This document shows, one piece after another, positions 39,367 through 49,170 of a stretch of 64,000 nt of DNA. The translations under genes and the position numbers were made by a program. This stretch comes from Rhodococcus opacus (GTDB lineage Bacteria > Actinomycetota > Actinomycetes > Mycobacteriales > Mycobacteriaceae): the NCBI RefSeq assembly GCF_012396235.1, contig NZ_JAAXPA010000009.1, positions 124,001 to 188,000 of the forward strand, read 5' to 3'. Below the pieces are notes generated by a model. That model searched no databases and was not told the DNA's origin. It worked only from the letters and a program-made list of their open reading frames with translations. How positions within the stretch are numbered: the first letter of the stretch is position 1; every line of letters begins with the position of its first letter.

Positions 39367-39990
39367 TTGAGAAGTCGTCGAAAACCATCCAGTCGGATAG
39401 GGCGACGCCCGTCCACGACGCAGGATCGGATCAGTACCGTCGGGATCGAACTGTTCACGGAACAGGGGTTCGACGCCACCAGCGTCGACGAAGTCGCCGA
39501 AGCGTCCGGCATCGCCCGGCGCACCCTCTTCCGCTACTTCCCGTCCAAGAACGCGATCCCGTGGGGTGACTTCGACGCTCACCTCGCCGAAATGCGTGCC
39601 CAACTCGCAGCGCAACCCGACGACATCCCTATCGTCGACGGACTCACCGCAGCACTCCTGCAGTTCAACGCGTTCCCCGCGAGCGAGGAAATCAACCACC
39701 GCAAGCGCATGGGGCTGATCCTGCGAGTCCCGGCCTTGCAGGCGTATTCGGTGGTCATGTACGAAGGGTGGCGCAACGTCATCGCCGAGTACGTCGCGAG
39801 CCGGCTCGGAACCTCACCTACCGACCATGTTCCGCGGACAGTCGGTTATCTTCTACTCGGCGTTGCGATGTCGGCGTACGAGCAGTGGCTCGACGACGAT
39901 TCGCTCGAACTGAACGAACTACTCGCCAGCGGAATGCAATCGCTCTACGATGGGCTGAGTTCCCTCGGCGAGCCCGACTCCCGAACCTGA
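39367..39990 (+). CDS. mftR: TetR-family regulator of the mycofactocin locus
   Basis: 207 aa. The open frame begins at TTG 39367, preceded by GGAGGGG with suitable spacing, and the nearest upstream ATG is in another frame, so a TTG start is likely. HTH: TQDRISTVGIELFTEQGFDA then VDEVAEASGIARRTLFRYFP. The C-terminal domain is of the MftR type. In mycobacteria MftR represses mft genes and is released by long-chain acyl-CoA. Divergent from mftA here. Confidence 0.92.
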   Translation: MRSRRKPSSRIGRRPSTTQDRISTVGIELFTEQGFDATSVDEVAEASGIARRTLFRYFPSKNAIPWGDFDAHLAEMRAQLAAQPDDIPIVDGLTAALLQFNAFPASEEINHRKRMGLILRVPALQAYSVVMYEGWRNVIAEYVASRLGTSPTDHVPRTVGYLLLGVAMSAYEQWLDDDSLELNELLASGMQSLYDGLSSLGEPDSRT

Positions 39991-40028
39991 CCCACTCCCG
40001 CCATCACCTCTCGGCAAGGTTGCCTCGA

Positions 40029-40853
40029 ATGACTTCCACTCTCGACACACCCGCGTTCGACTCTCTCGCACCGTGCGAATCCGGGCTGTGGTCACATGGT
40101 CACGTCACGGTGGAGCGGGTCGCAGCCGGGCCGCTCGCACTCACCCGTGACGGCGAGCAGCTGCGGGTGACGCACGCCCTGACACCCGAAGATCTGAGCG
40201 AACGACTCGTCGCCTCGGTTACCACGTCCATCGAGGACGCCGACTTCGGTCAGGACGAATTCGAATCGACCATGGTCGGACTGGTCCGCTCCACCGTCGA
40301 CGGTGCGCTCGAAGCGTGGACCGTCTACTACCGCAACTCCCTGAACGAACTGCTCGACGGCACCGCCGACTTCGCACCGATCCACGAGAAGGCAGAACAA
40401 CTGGTCCATGACTCCGTCCTCGACCTCGGGTCGTGCTTCGGATTCCTTCCCCTCCGACTCGCCCGCGCCGGCCGGTCCGTCACGGCGACCGACATCCTGC
40501 CCGGCACCATGACCCTCCTCGACGCCGTGGCACCGGGACTCGGACTCGATCTGCGCACCCTCGTGTGCGACGCCGCGCACGTGCCGGTTCCCGACGACAG
40601 CGCCGACACCGTCACCGCAATCCACCTCCTCGAACATGTCGACGAAAACATCGGGGCCGCAGTGATATCCGAGGCCCTCCGCGTTGCCCGCGACAGGGTT
40701 GTCGTCGCCGTCCCCTACGAGGACGAGGCAACGGCCTGCCACGGACACATTCGCACCTTCGACACTCCGTCGCTCACGAAGCTCGGTGAATCGACGGGAC
40801 GCCCCTTCGAGGTGTTCGAACACCACGGCGGATGGCTCGTCATCGACTGCTGA
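40029..40853 (+). CDS. mftM: Mycofactocin oligosaccharide methyltransferase
   Basis: 274 aa. SAM-dependent methyltransferase: motif I VLDLGSCFGFLPLRLARAGR, acidic VTATDILPG for the ribose, and HLLEHVDENIGAAVISEALR. The N-terminal 100 residues are the family-specific part (THALTPEDLSERLVASVTT). MftM methylates the second glucose of the mycofactocin glycan in mycobacteria. It follows mftR by 38 bp on the same strand and is probably in its transcript. Confidence 0.9.
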   Translation: MTSTLDTPAFDSLAPCESGLWSHGHVTVERVAAGPLALTRDGEQLRVTHALTPEDLSERLVASVTTSIEDADFGQDEFESTMVGLVRSTVDGALEAWTVYYRNSLNELLDGTADFAPIHEKAEQLVHDSVLDLGSCFGFLPLRLARAGRSVTATDILPGTMTLLDAVAPGLGLDLRTLVCDAAHVPVPDDSADTVTAIHLLEHVDENIGAAVISEALRVARDRVVVAVPYEDEATACHGHIRTFDTPSLTKLGESTGRPFEVFEHHGGWLVIDC

Positions 40854-40858
40854 CCACC

Positions 40859-42214
40859 TCACGACGCCCACAGATGCGCCGAGGTCGGGAGCGGCGGCGC
40901 GGTTGATCGGTAGTGGTGCCCGGTCGGGGTGCCGACGTCGATGAGATGGGTGCGGCCAGGGTTGTGTACGGGGCGGGCGGACCACCCGTAGCCTTCCTTC
41001 GCATGGTTGCACGCCTCGCACAGCCCGGACCCGTTGTGCACACTTGTCTCACCAGACCTCCGCCGTGAGCGGATGTGGTCATGATGCCGGATCGGCGCAT
41101 CGCACCACGGGGTTCGACACGTCCGATCCCGCAGGTCGATCAGCTTTCGCAGGCTTTTCGGGAACGTGCGGGCTTGCGATTCCATCGCGGTCAGCGCCCC
41201 CGACTGCGGGCACGAATACACCCGCCGCAACGACGTCTCGGTATCTCCATCGACGGCGTCCGCCACCAACTGCCGGGCGATGCCTGCCGGCACCGGCCCG
41301 AACCCCTGGAGCTGTGCCGCCTCGTGCCCGCCGGCCAGCAAGGCCTCGTCCGAGAGCACCAGGTTCACCGCCACCGGAACACCACCAGCAGCGGCCCGCC
41401 CGGTGCCGCGGTCGAACAACAGGTCCACCATCAGCTGATTGCGGGTCCGGCCACCACTGTTGCCGGTGGCGATGACACTGTCCGCATCCCGCCCCAGCGT
41501 CGCCTGCAGACACACCGCCTGCTCCATCGGCATCAACACGCTCAGATAGGCCATCGAATCCGGCGCCGGCCGTGTCGTCACCCGACGCTCGGACACCGCC
41601 TTGCGGTGCCGGGCCACGACCGCCGCGGCGTCGAGTTCCACCGCCAACGTTTTCGCGCGTGCGATCAGCCCGCGGTCCCCGACGCCGTCGAGAATGGCCG
41701 GGTCCGAGCACAACCGGCGGTCCACGATCGCCCGATCGACCGCCGACAGGCACGCCGTCTCCCGCACCAGCAACGTCGCACGCCATTCGTTCAACCGACC
41801 CGACCGCAACAGGGCCAGGGTGTGCGGCATCTCGTGCACCAGAGCCTGCGCGAAACCCAGATGTCGCCCGCCTCGGTTCGGGGACTCTCTGCGCGCCAAA
41901 GCAATCTGCGAGGCGATACCCCGGTCCCACTCCACCCGTGGCAACCCCCGAGCCCTGCGGTCCGCCCGAATACTCGTCGCGACACCATCGGTGATCACCG
42001 CCTGCACCGCGCACCCGACCGACTTCAACGCCTCGATCGCATCGAGCCACTCGATCCCCAACCCCGCGTCCCCACCCACCTCGACGCATCGCAGCCGCGC
42101 CGTGAACGCACGCAACTCGTCCAGATCCGCTGCAACCAATTCCCCCACAACCAACCTCCCCCAAGGCCGTTCGAAACTTTGTTCGATTCTAGCAACCGAA
42201 CGCGACCCGAGCAA
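40859..42214 (-). CDS. DUF222/13E12-type HNH endonuclease-like protein
   Basis: 451 aa. Long helical DUF222 region from about residue 25 to 320, with the conserved RTRNQLMVDLLFDR and AGGVPVAVNLVL. The HNH nuclease fold at the C-terminus has LIDLRDRTCRTPWCDAPIRH, HHDHIRSRRRSGETSVHNGS, GLCEACNHAKE: paired cysteines plus the His-Asn-His set. Such proteins are numerous in actinobacteria, often linked to mobile DNA; no defined role. It is convergent with mftM, 5 bp apart. No inverted repeats or integrase nearby. Confidence 0.9.
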   Translation of the reverse strand: MLGSRSVARIEQSFERPWGRLVVGELVAADLDELRAFTARLRCVEVGGDAGLGIEWLDAIEALKSVGCAVQAVITDGVATSIRADRRARGLPRVEWDRGIASQIALARRESPNRGGRHLGFAQALVHEMPHTLALLRSGRLNEWRATLLVRETACLSAVDRAIVDRRLCSDPAILDGVGDRGLIARAKTLAVELDAAAVVARHRKAVSERRVTTRPAPDSMAYLSVLMPMEQAVCLQATLGRDADSVIATGNSGGRTRNQLMVDLLFDRGTGRAAAGGVPVAVNLVLSDEALLAGGHEAAQLQGFGPVPAGIARQLVADAVDGDTETSLRRVYSCPQSGALTAMESQARTFPKSLRKLIDLRDRTCRTPWCDAPIRHHDHIRSRRRSGETSVHNGSGLCEACNHAKEGYGWSARPVHNPGRTHLIDVGTPTGHHYRSTAPPLPTSAHLWAS

Positions 42215-42431
42215 TAGACGCTTTCCGACAGGTCCGTCGAACCGCTCCGGACTTCGTCACCCGCCCCTACGCCTCCTCCGGTGGGTCCGCCAACCTCGAT
42301 CCCTTTCGCCCGGGTCGGCGCTCACAGTCGGCGCCACGAAGGTTCAGCTAACGAAATCCGATGCCGCACCGACAGAAGCAACAAACGGACCCGATCGTCA
42401 GGCGGGGCCGCCGGACCCGAAGGAGTATCCG

Positions 42432-42887
42432 ATGACCCACAGGATCCGCAGGTTCCTCGCCGGAGCGGCCGCATCATCCGCCCTCGCCGCCGCGGTGGTC
42501 GCGGTGGCCGCCGCACCCGCCCAGGCCGAACCCTCGGCCGACTGTCACACCGGCACCACGCCCACATCGGGCACCTCGCACTGCACGGCGTACGACGTGC
42601 CCGCCGGCAGGACCACGGTCCACGTCGGGACCGTCGAGTGCTTCGGCCTGACGCCACGAGCGATTCCGGGACCCGGAGGTGTCTCGCACATTCCGTGGAT
42701 TCAGGGCTATCGCCGCGATGGCCTGTGGGTGCCGACGAGGACACCGTCGACCGGATCGTGCGTCGGCGGGATCGGTGCCCCGTGGCGGGAGGCCGGCGTC
42801 TCGACGGGCGCCTTCACTACCTGCGGGCTGCAAGAGGGGATCGTCACCTACGTCAGCGTCGGCTGCAATCCGATCCGCCCCCAGTAG
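42432..42887 (+). CDS. Small secreted protein of unknown function
   Basis: 151 aa, preceded by AAGGAG. Sec signal peptide: MTHRIRRFLAGAAASSALAA then AAAPAQA-EP, a clear signal-peptidase I site near residue 32. Mature part has six cysteines (SADCHTG, TSHCTAY, VECFGL, GSCVGG, TTCGLQ, VGCNPI), probably disulfide-bonded. No known domain recognised. Confidence 0.85.
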   Translation: MTHRIRRFLAGAAASSALAAAVVAVAAAPAQAEPSADCHTGTTPTSGTSHCTAYDVPAGRTTVHVGTVECFGLTPRAIPGPGGVSHIPWIQGYRRDGLWVPTRTPSTGSCVGGIGAPWREAGVSTGAFTTCGLQEGIVTYVSVGCNPIRPQ

Positions 42888-42906
42888 TGCACACGACCAT
42901 CAGCGA

Positions 42907-43386
42907 TCACGGAATGTGGTCGGTGAGGATCTGCTCGCGCAGGATGTCGGCGTGACCGGCGTGCTGGGCGAGTTCACGCAGTACCTGCAGGTACAGCGCC
43001 CACACGGTGCGCTCGCCTCGGCCGTCGACTGTGTCGTCGAGCGCCAGACCGGCCATGGTCCGCCGGGATGCGGCACAGCGTTCGGCGTGGGCGTCGAGCA
43101 CGGATGCGATGGTGTCGGCCCGGGTGAGGGTGAACGACTGGTCGGGGGTCCTCGCGATGCCGATCTCCCGGTACGAGCGACCGGTCACCGCCTGGTCGAA
43201 CCACACGCCCTCGACGTAGGTGACGTGTTTGACCAATCCGAGCAGCGTCGTCTTCGAGCGCACCAGACGCAGGCGCGCCTGCTCGTCGTCCAGACCGTCG
43301 AGACTGCCGCGCAGAGCGGCACGGTGCTCGTCGAGTAGTTCATCCATCCGCCCGCGGAGATCGTCAGTCCACCCCATGCCCGGCAT
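42907..43386 (-). CDS. DinB-family protein (DUF664)
   Basis: 159 aa from ATG 43386 (GGGGGG eight bases upstream); ATG 43377 also possible. Four-helix bundle of the DinB/DUF664 type: MDELLDEHRAALRGSLDGLD, LLGLVKHVTYVEGVWFDQAV with the first metal histidine, and LRELAQHAGHADILREQI with the histidine pair (HAGH). Family members are often thiol-dependent metalloenzymes. Specific role unknown. Confidence 0.88.
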   Translation of the reverse strand: MPGMGWTDDLRGRMDELLDEHRAALRGSLDGLDDEQARLRLVRSKTTLLGLVKHVTYVEGVWFDQAVTGRSYREIGIARTPDQSFTLTRADTIASVLDAHAERCAASRRTMAGLALDDTVDGRGERTVWALYLQVLRELAQHAGHADILREQILTDHIP

Positions 43387-43568
43387 GCTAGTCGCCCCCC
43401 AACGCGGCCGACATGTCACATCTGCTGTGCTGGGGCGACAACGACCGCGATGAGTTTCGCGCGCGCATGCAGTCTGTACTGGATGAGAGGTGCTGTGGCG
43501 AAGACAGTCCCGGCTCGAAGTACACCCGACCGGCTCGACAGGAAGACGCCTGGAAGAGGAGCGAACCC

Positions 43569-43874
43569 ATGGTCATCGTCGCAGGACACATCACCGTCGC
43601 ACCCCAGCAGCGCGAGTCCTATCTCGCAGGCTGCGTGAGCGTCGTCGAACAGGCACGCAGCGCAGCAGGCTGCCTCGACTTCGCGATCACCGCCAACCTG
43701 GTCGACCCCGGTCGCATCAACGTCTTCGAGCGCTGGGAGTCGCACGCGGCGGTCGAAACCTTCCGCGGCAGCGGTCCGAGCGACGAGCAAGGCGCGGAAA
43801 TGCTCTCGGCGGCGGTTGCCGAGTACGACGTCGTCGCCGAGGTGCGGCCCCTGTTCGGGGACGGCACAGCGTGA
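43569..43874 (+). CDS. Antibiotic biosynthesis monooxygenase (ABM)-fold protein
   Basis: 101 aa. Single ABM ferredoxin-like domain: MVIVAGHITVAPQQRESYLA, GCLDFAITANLVDPGRINVF, ERWESHAAVETFRGSG. The family includes cofactor-free monooxygenases and stress-related enzymes. It is followed by the Imm-5-like gene after 42 bp. Confidence 0.87.
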   Translation: MVIVAGHITVAPQQRESYLAGCVSVVEQARSAAGCLDFAITANLVDPGRINVFERWESHAAVETFRGSGPSDEQGAEMLSAAVAEYDVVAEVRPLFGDGTA

Positions 43875-43916
43875 AAGCGCGGAACGGCACGGGCCCCGAT
43901 GGTCGAAAATGGAACC

Positions 43917-44489
43917 ATGGCAGGGAAAGCGAGCGAGATCGTTCTGAGCAAGCATGAACTTCGTGAGGTCGTCGCGTTCGCCGCGGCATGTGCGGAGGTG
44001 GTGCTCGCGGTATTCGAGGCCGATCAGCCGCACGACTCGCGGCCCCGCGCCGCGATCACTGCTGCGTGGGAGTTCGCGCGGGGTGGCGAGCGTGGGAAAT
44101 CTCTGCGCGACACAGCGTGGGCGGCGCTCGAGGCAGCCAAGGGCACGGACACTGCGGCTGCGCGCGACGCAGCGTGGGCTGCGATGTCTGCGGCAGGCGC
44201 CGCCTATTTGCATCCGTTGCCCAAGGCCACCCAGGTCAAACACATTCTCGGGGCGGGCGCTCACGCGGCCAGAGCGGCCGAGCTCGTCGCCGGTGACGAC
44301 CGGACCGTCGGTGCCGGACACGTCGAACAAGCGGTGCATCGTGCGACACCGGTCGTTGTCGACGTGCTCGAACGCTTTCCGGCGGCACCGGGTGGCGGTG
44401 GACGGGTCGGCGAGTTGATCCGCATGCTGGACACCGACCTGCGGCGCCGACCGTCGACCCAGCCTCCCTGTGCCGCTACGAATTCGTGA
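43917..44489 (+). CDS. Imm-5-like helical protein
   Basis: 190 aa from ATG 43917; an upstream ATG (43899) adds six residues. All-helical, alanine-rich: SKHELREVVAFAAACAEVVL, FEADQPHDSRPRAAITAAWE, AYLHPLPKATQVKHILGAGA, matching the Imm-5-like family annotated as putative immunity proteins. No toxin gene is next to it, so immunity is uncertain. Its last 14 bp overlap the convergent ABC permease gene. Confidence 0.78.
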   Translation: MAGKASEIVLSKHELREVVAFAAACAEVVLAVFEADQPHDSRPRAAITAAWEFARGGERGKSLRDTAWAALEAAKGTDTAAARDAAWAAMSAAGAAYLHPLPKATQVKHILGAGAHAARAAELVAGDDRTVGAGHVEQAVHRATPVVVDVLERFPAAPGGGGRVGELIRMLDTDLRRRPSTQPPCAATNS

Positions 44490-46140
44490 GGTCGCGCCGG
44501 CGGAACAGCACGACTCCGACCGCACCCACGACGACGGCGATCACCGCCAGCCAGACCAGCGGAGTGGCCGTCACCTCAGCGGCGGGAACAGGAGGGACGT
44601 GTGTGAACGGCGACAGATCGCGGACCGCCTGAGGCAGCCCGAGCAGTGATCCGAGGAATCCGAAGATCAGGCAGCCCGCGAGCGCACCCCAGGAGAGCCC
44701 GGCCGCCCAGGCGGGAACGCCGCCGAACGCCAACACCGCCAATGCCGCGACCACCCCGATCGCCGGTACGAAGACGAGGGCGGCCCCCGTGAGGTTCACG
44801 ACCTTTCCCGGCACGTCGTCGGTCACGAGACCGTACGCGAGACCGGTCGCCGCCCCGGTCAGCGCCTGCAGGACGACGATGCCGACGGTGACCAGGCCGA
44901 TGTGCGCCAGCATCCACCGCGGACGCGAGACCGCTGTCGCGAGAACGGGTTCGAGTCGCCCCGCCGATTCCTCACCGCGCATCCGCAGTAAAGCCTGTAC
45001 GGCGTAGCCCGCGACCGCGATCGCCATCATGCCGAAGATGGCGGCGAAGTAGGCGTCGACCATGTTCGTCGTGCCGCCACCGAGCTGTTCCATCATGTCG
45101 GCCACCTGCTCGCCCTCGCCGAGGAAGTCGTCGATCTGGTCTGCGATCGCGCCGTACACCACGGCGAGGACGACGATTCCGAATGCCCACCAGAACAGGA
45201 TCGTCCGTTGCATCCGCCACGCCGATCCGACCGCCGTCGGCAGCGAACGGGATGCGCGGGCGGGGCCCGGGCGGGTCGGCACGAGCCCGGAGCCGATGTC
45301 CCGGTGCTCCGTGAGGGCGAAGCCGACCGAGCCGACCGCGAGTGCGAACACGGCGGGCAACGCCAGCACCCACCAGGCGTTGTCGTCGTACGGACGGACC
45401 TGCTCGGCCCAGCCGATCGGCGACACCCACGTCGGCCAGCCACTCACCACCCGAGTGCCGTTGTCCGTCACGGTCCCCGTCATGTCCCCCACCGCGCGCA
45501 ACAGGAATGCCACGCCCAGGGCGGCCCCGGCGAGTCCGTTCGCGGTGCGGGCACTGTCCGTCACCTGCGCCGTCACCGCGGCGATCGCCGCGAACGCGAT
45601 ACCGGCACCGGCGACGGCCGCGCCGAGCGCCACCGACCCGTCCAGTGGCAGACCCGCCGCCACCAGCACCACGACGTTGAGCAGTCCGAGAGCGAGGTTC
45701 GCTCCGACCGCGACCACCAGGGCCGCGGTGAGCAGTGCCTTCCGGCCCACCACGGCGGCCTCGACGAGTTCGGCGCGGCCGGTCTCCTCGTTCTGGCGGG
45801 TGTGCCGCACGACCAGCAAGGTGGTCATCAGGCCGGCGGCCAGCGACAGGGGCATGACGATCTGACAGGCGAGCACGGCGCCGGCGCTGTACCCCGACAC
45901 GAGACCGTTGGTGGCCAGCGCGACCGGCGACGCCGCGGTGGCCATCGCGAAACTGCGCAGGTCGGGCTCCGTGGGATACAGGCCGAGCACGCTCGACGCC
46001 GAGAATGCCTGCAGCGCTGCGAGAGCGAGCAGCCACACCGGCAATTGGATTCGGTCGCGGCGCAGGGCGAGCCGCACGAGCCGGGCGGTCCCCGCATACT
46101 GGCCGCGGCCCGCCGTCGCCGGCGCCGTCACCGTGCTCAT
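44476..46140 (-). CDS. ABC exporter permease (anthracycline/polyketide-export type)
   Basis: 554 aa with about 12 hydrophobic segments; no ATPase domain. Start ATG overlaps the ATPase stop (ATGA). Motifs: [40 protein letters not shown], and in the second half [20 protein letters not shown], features of the TnrB/exporter-of-polyketide-antibiotics family. Pairs with the upstream ATPase to export a hydrophobic compound. Substrate unknown. Confidence 0.88.
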   Translation of the reverse strand: MSTVTAPATAGRGQYAGTARLVRLALRRDRIQLPVWLLALAALQAFSASSVLGLYPTEPDLRSFAMATAASPVALATNGLVSGYSAGAVLACQIVMPLSLAAGLMTTLLVVRHTRQNEETGRAELVEAAVVGRKALLTAALVVAVGANLALGLLNVVVLVAAGLPLDGSVALGAAVAGAGIAFAAIAAVTAQVTDSARTANGLAGAALGVAFLLRAVGDMTGTVTDNGTRVVSGWPTWVSPIGWAEQVRPYDDNAWWVLALPAVFALAVGSVGFALTEHRDIGSGLVPTRPGPARASRSLPTAVGSAWRMQRTILFWWAFGIVVLAVVYGAIADQIDDFLGEGEQVADMMEQLGGGTTNMVDAYFAAIFGMMAIAVAGYAVQALLRMRGEESAGRLEPVLATAVSRPRWMLAHIGLVTVGIVVLQALTGAATGLAYGLVTDDVPGKVVNLTGAALVFVPAIGVVAALAVLAFGGVPAWAAGLSWGALAGCLIFGFLGSLLGLPQAVRDLSPFTHVPPVPAAEVTATPLVWLAVIAVVVGAVGVVLFRRRDLTNS

Positions 46141-47072
46141 GGCGTCCGCGTCCCGGACTCGGCCCGCCGGTGGTTCTCGCCCTCCCGGGCCAGTTCGTCC
46201 CCGTAGTGCCGGAGGAACAACTCTTCCAGTGTCGGGGGCGTCGACGTCAACGACGTGATCCCGAACGTCAGCAGATGGCGCAGCACCCCGTCGATCGCGC
46301 TGGTGTCCACCTCGCACCGGGTGTGCAGGCCGTCGACTCGCACGTCGTAGACCCCCTCGACGGCGTCGAGTCCGGTCACCGGCCGCTGTGTGTCGGCGGT
46401 GATCGACGTGCGCGTGAGGTGACGCAGTTCCGCGAGGGTGCCGGTCTCCACCGTCCGGCCCTCGCGGATGATGCTCACCCGATCGCACAGCGCCTCGACC
46501 TCCGCGAGGATGTGACTCGACAGCAGGACCGTCTTCCCCGCGTCGGACATCTCCTCGACGCAGTCCTGGAACACCGACTCCATCAACGGATCCAGCCCGG
46601 ATGTGGGTTCGTCGAGCACGTACAGTTCGACGTCCGACGCGAACGCGGCAACCAGTGCGACCTTCTGCCGGTTGCCCTTCGAGTACGTGCGCGCCTTCTT
46701 CGTCGGATCGAGTTCGAACCGCTCGAGGAGTTCCGCGCGCCGCGGCTCGTCCAGCCCGCCGCGCAACCCCGCGAGGAGGTCGATCGCCTCACCGCCGGTG
46801 AGATTGGGCCACAGGTTCACCTCACCGGGAACGTAGGCGAGCCGCCGGTGCAGCGACACCGAGTCGCGCCACGGGTCACCACCCAGGAGGCGGGCTTTAC
46901 CCGAATCCGCGCGCAGCAGGCCGAGCAGTACCCGGATGGTTGTCGACTTGCCGGACCCGTTGGGGCCGAGGAATCCGTGCACCTCCCCCGTCCCCACCTC
47001 GAGGTCGAGGCCGTCGAGTGCGCGGGTCGGCCCGAACGTCTTGACGAGATTCTCCACCGAGATCGCAGCCAT
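46137..47072 (-). CDS. ABC exporter ATP-binding protein
   Basis: 311 aa. Walker [21 protein letters not shown], signature [20 protein letters not shown] (variant of LSGGQ), Walker [19 protein letters not shown]-loop [15 protein letters not shown]. The C-terminal 80 residues resemble the DrrA-type extension. Cognate permease follows directly. Confidence 0.92.
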   Translation of the reverse strand: MAAISVENLVKTFGPTRALDGLDLEVGTGEVHGFLGPNGSGKSTTIRVLLGLLRADSGKARLLGGDPWRDSVSLHRRLAYVPGEVNLWPNLTGGEAIDLLAGLRGGLDEPRRAELLERFELDPTKKARTYSKGNRQKVALVAAFASDVELYVLDEPTSGLDPLMESVFQDCVEEMSDAGKTVLLSSHILAEVEALCDRVSIIREGRTVETGTLAELRHLTRTSITADTQRPVTGLDAVEGVYDVRVDGLHTRCEVDTSAIDGVLRHLLTFGITSLTSTPPTLEELFLRHYGDELAREGENHRRAESGTRTP

Positions 47073-47142
47073 GATGGGGACGCTACGCCGGTTCGCGGGT
47101 GGCCACGACGGGTTCCGCGGCCCCGGCCGCGACGGGGCCGGA

Positions 47143-47829
47143 TCAGATCAGACCGAGTTTGCCCGCCTCGTACACGGCCTCCGCACGGCGGCCGACGTCG
47201 AGTTTGCGCATGATGTTGCTGACGTGAAACTTCACCGTCGTAGCCGAAATGAACAGCCGCTCACCGATTTTCGCATTCGACAGACCCTTGGCCAGGAGTT
47301 GCAGGACCTCGAGTTCACGCTCGGTGAGCCCGTCCCGCGGCGTCGTCTGCCCGTTGAGCGAGCGGATCACGGCCGACGCGCTGCGTGAATCGAACGCGCT
47401 CTCACCGCGGGACACGGCGCGGATGGCGCGCACCAGTTCGGTGGTGTCGACGTCCTTGACCACGTATCCGCGGGCGCCGGCGTGGATGGCGCGCACGACG
47501 AGTTGCTCGTCGAGAAACGTCGTGAGCACGAGCAGACCCATCTTGCCGTCCGCGGCGGACAGCTGGGCGCACAGTGCCAGCCCCTCGTAATCGGAGGCCG
47601 CCGACAGCTTCAGGTCCATCAGCACGACGTCCGGCGCGACGTCTCCGACGACGGCCAGCGCCTCCTGCATGGAGGACGCCTCCCCGACGACCTCGAGATC
47701 CGGCTCCCGTTCGAGGACCGAACGCAGACCCTGGCGGAGAATCGCGTGGTCGTCGACGAGCACGAGCTTCACCACCGAGGTGGGGCGGGCGGACCCGGCC
47801 TGGTCACGCACCGAGGTTCGTATGGTCAT
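47143..47829 (-). CDS. madR: NarL-family response regulator (MadR-like)
   Basis: 228 aa. Receiver domain with [19 protein letters not shown], phosphoacceptor Asp in [38 protein letters not shown]; LuxR-type HTH at the C-terminus: [40 protein letters not shown]. Its ATG overlaps the sensor stop (ATGA). Located in the methanol dehydrogenase cluster, it is the likely regulator of those genes. The mad name follows mycofactocin-associated dehydrogenase loci and is my assignment by context. Confidence 0.9.
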   Translation of the reverse strand: MTIRTSVRDQAGSARPTSVVKLVLVDDHAILRQGLRSVLEREPDLEVVGEASSMQEALAVVGDVAPDVVLMDLKLSAASDYEGLALCAQLSAADGKMGLLVLTTFLDEQLVVRAIHAGARGYVVKDVDTTELVRAIRAVSRGESAFDSRSASAVIRSLNGQTTPRDGLTERELEVLQLLAKGLSNAKIGERLFISATTVKFHVSNIMRKLDVGRRAEAVYEAGKLGLI

Positions 47830-49166
47830 CGGTCCACCTCACTGTCGGAATGTAACGGGATCCGGGCAGCCACCCGGACTCCGCCGATCCTGGCCCGCGC
47901 CACTTCGAGAGTGCCGCCCAATTCGGCTGCCCGGGCCTGCATGTTCGCCAACCCGCGGTGGTGGCCGTCGAGGTCGTTGTTCGCCGCCATCCGCAGCATC
48001 AGGCGCATCCGCTTGGGGTCTCCGTCTCCGTCGTCGGCGACGGAGAGCAGCACCGAATCTTCCGAATACGTGAGCCGCAGGACGGCGCGCGTCGCGTTGG
48101 CGTGGACCGCCGCGTTGAACAGCGCCTCGCCGGCGATCCTCAGCAGCGCGTGTTCCCGGTCGCTGGACAGCTCGGCGGGGGTGCCGCCGACGCGGACGGT
48201 GACCGCGAGTTCGTCGGGCATGTGCACCACCCCGAGCTGCTCGAGCATCTCGGGCAGGGACGTCCGGTCGGAGCCGCCGGAGTGATTGAGCGCGTAGATG
48301 GCCGAGCGCAACTGCTCCACGGCGCGGCGCGTCAATTCCTTTGCAAGATCGAGCCTCTCGCTGCGTTCGTCGTCCGGGACACCGCTCCGGCACACCTCGA
48401 TCTGCATCCCCGCCGACAGCACCGCCTGCGTCACGCTGTCGTGGAGTTCGCGCGCGATCCGGTGTCGTTCCTCGTCGAGGACCTGGTGCCGGTGCGCCGC
48501 TCCGAGTTGACGCTGGGTGGATTCGAGTTCGGCGTTGCGCACCGCGAGATCGGAGGCGGTACGACGCGCCTCCGAGTATGCGTGCTCGGCCCGCTCGAGC
48601 AGCAGCTGGCCCCGCTGGTAGAGCGCCGAATTCTGCAGAGCCACGGCGGTCTGGCTCGCGAGGATGCTGAGGACCGCGCCGTCGGTCGTGTCGAGCGTGC
48701 GGTGCTCGGCCGTCCAGGCCGCGAAGGCTCCCACGACGCCACCCTCGAGGACGATCGGCACGAAGGCATGGTGCGCGTCGATGACGGGAGCGCCCCCGGT
48801 GCGCGCGGACCTGATGTCGGCCAGACACGTCACGACCTCGTCCGGCAGCGGCGGGCCCTCGACATTGTCGACGAGGAACGGCGTCGCGTCCGGGCCCAGG
48901 ACGAGCCGGCGTGGGCCGGCGTCGGGCAGCATGCCGTCGGCGAGGGCAAACGCGACCCATCGCGCGTCCAGGTGCGCCCGCGCCGCCTCGGCGACCGCGC
49001 AGATGAGGGTCTCGGGGCCTTCCACCGTGCGGACGAGGGCACGCGAGATGAGCTCCAGTGCGTGGACGACACGTTCGAGACGTTCTGCGGCGCCACGATA
49101 TTGGGGGTAGAACGTCGGCTTGCCGGACCGCAGTCCGGTGAGCGTCGACAGGTCCGGGACGTTCAT
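47826..49166 (-). CDS. madS: GAF-domain sensor histidine kinase (MadS-like)
   Basis: 446 aa, no transmembrane segments. GAF domain roughly residues 35-190 (SRALVRTVEGPETLICAVAE, VLSILASQTAVALQNSALYQ), linker coiled coil, HisKA_3 with HRIARELHDSVTQAVLSAGM, then HATPase_c with LLRIAGEALFNAAVHANATR (N-box), VADDGDGDPKRM and HRGLANMQARAAELGG. A soluble sensor suggests an intracellular signal, perhaps a metabolite or redox cofactor. Four bases after the iron alcohol dehydrogenase stop. Confidence 0.9.
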   Translation of the reverse strand: MNVPDLSTLTGLRSGKPTFYPQYRGAAERLERVVHALELISRALVRTVEGPETLICAVAEAARAHLDARWVAFALADGMLPDAGPRRLVLGPDATPFLVDNVEGPPLPDEVVTCLADIRSARTGGAPVIDAHHAFVPIVLEGGVVGAFAAWTAEHRTLDTTDGAVLSILASQTAVALQNSALYQRGQLLLERAEHAYSEARRTASDLAVRNAELESTQRQLGAAHRHQVLDEERHRIARELHDSVTQAVLSAGMQIEVCRSGVPDDERSERLDLAKELTRRAVEQLRSAIYALNHSGGSDRTSLPEMLEQLGVVHMPDELAVTVRVGGTPAELSSDREHALLRIAGEALFNAAVHANATRAVLRLTYSEDSVLLSVADDGDGDPKRMRLMLRMAANNDLDGHHRGLANMQARAAELGGTLEVARARIGGVRVAARIPLHSDSEVDR

Positions 49167-49170
49167 GCGC

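Noticed and set aside
40859-42214. HNH/DUF222 gene as part of a mobile element
   Set aside because: No terminal repeats, integrase or target duplication is visible; such genes are abundant as single copies in actinobacteria.
43917-44489. Toxin-immunity system
   Set aside because: The Imm-5-like protein has no polymorphic toxin or secretion partner next to it, so a toxin system cannot be supported.
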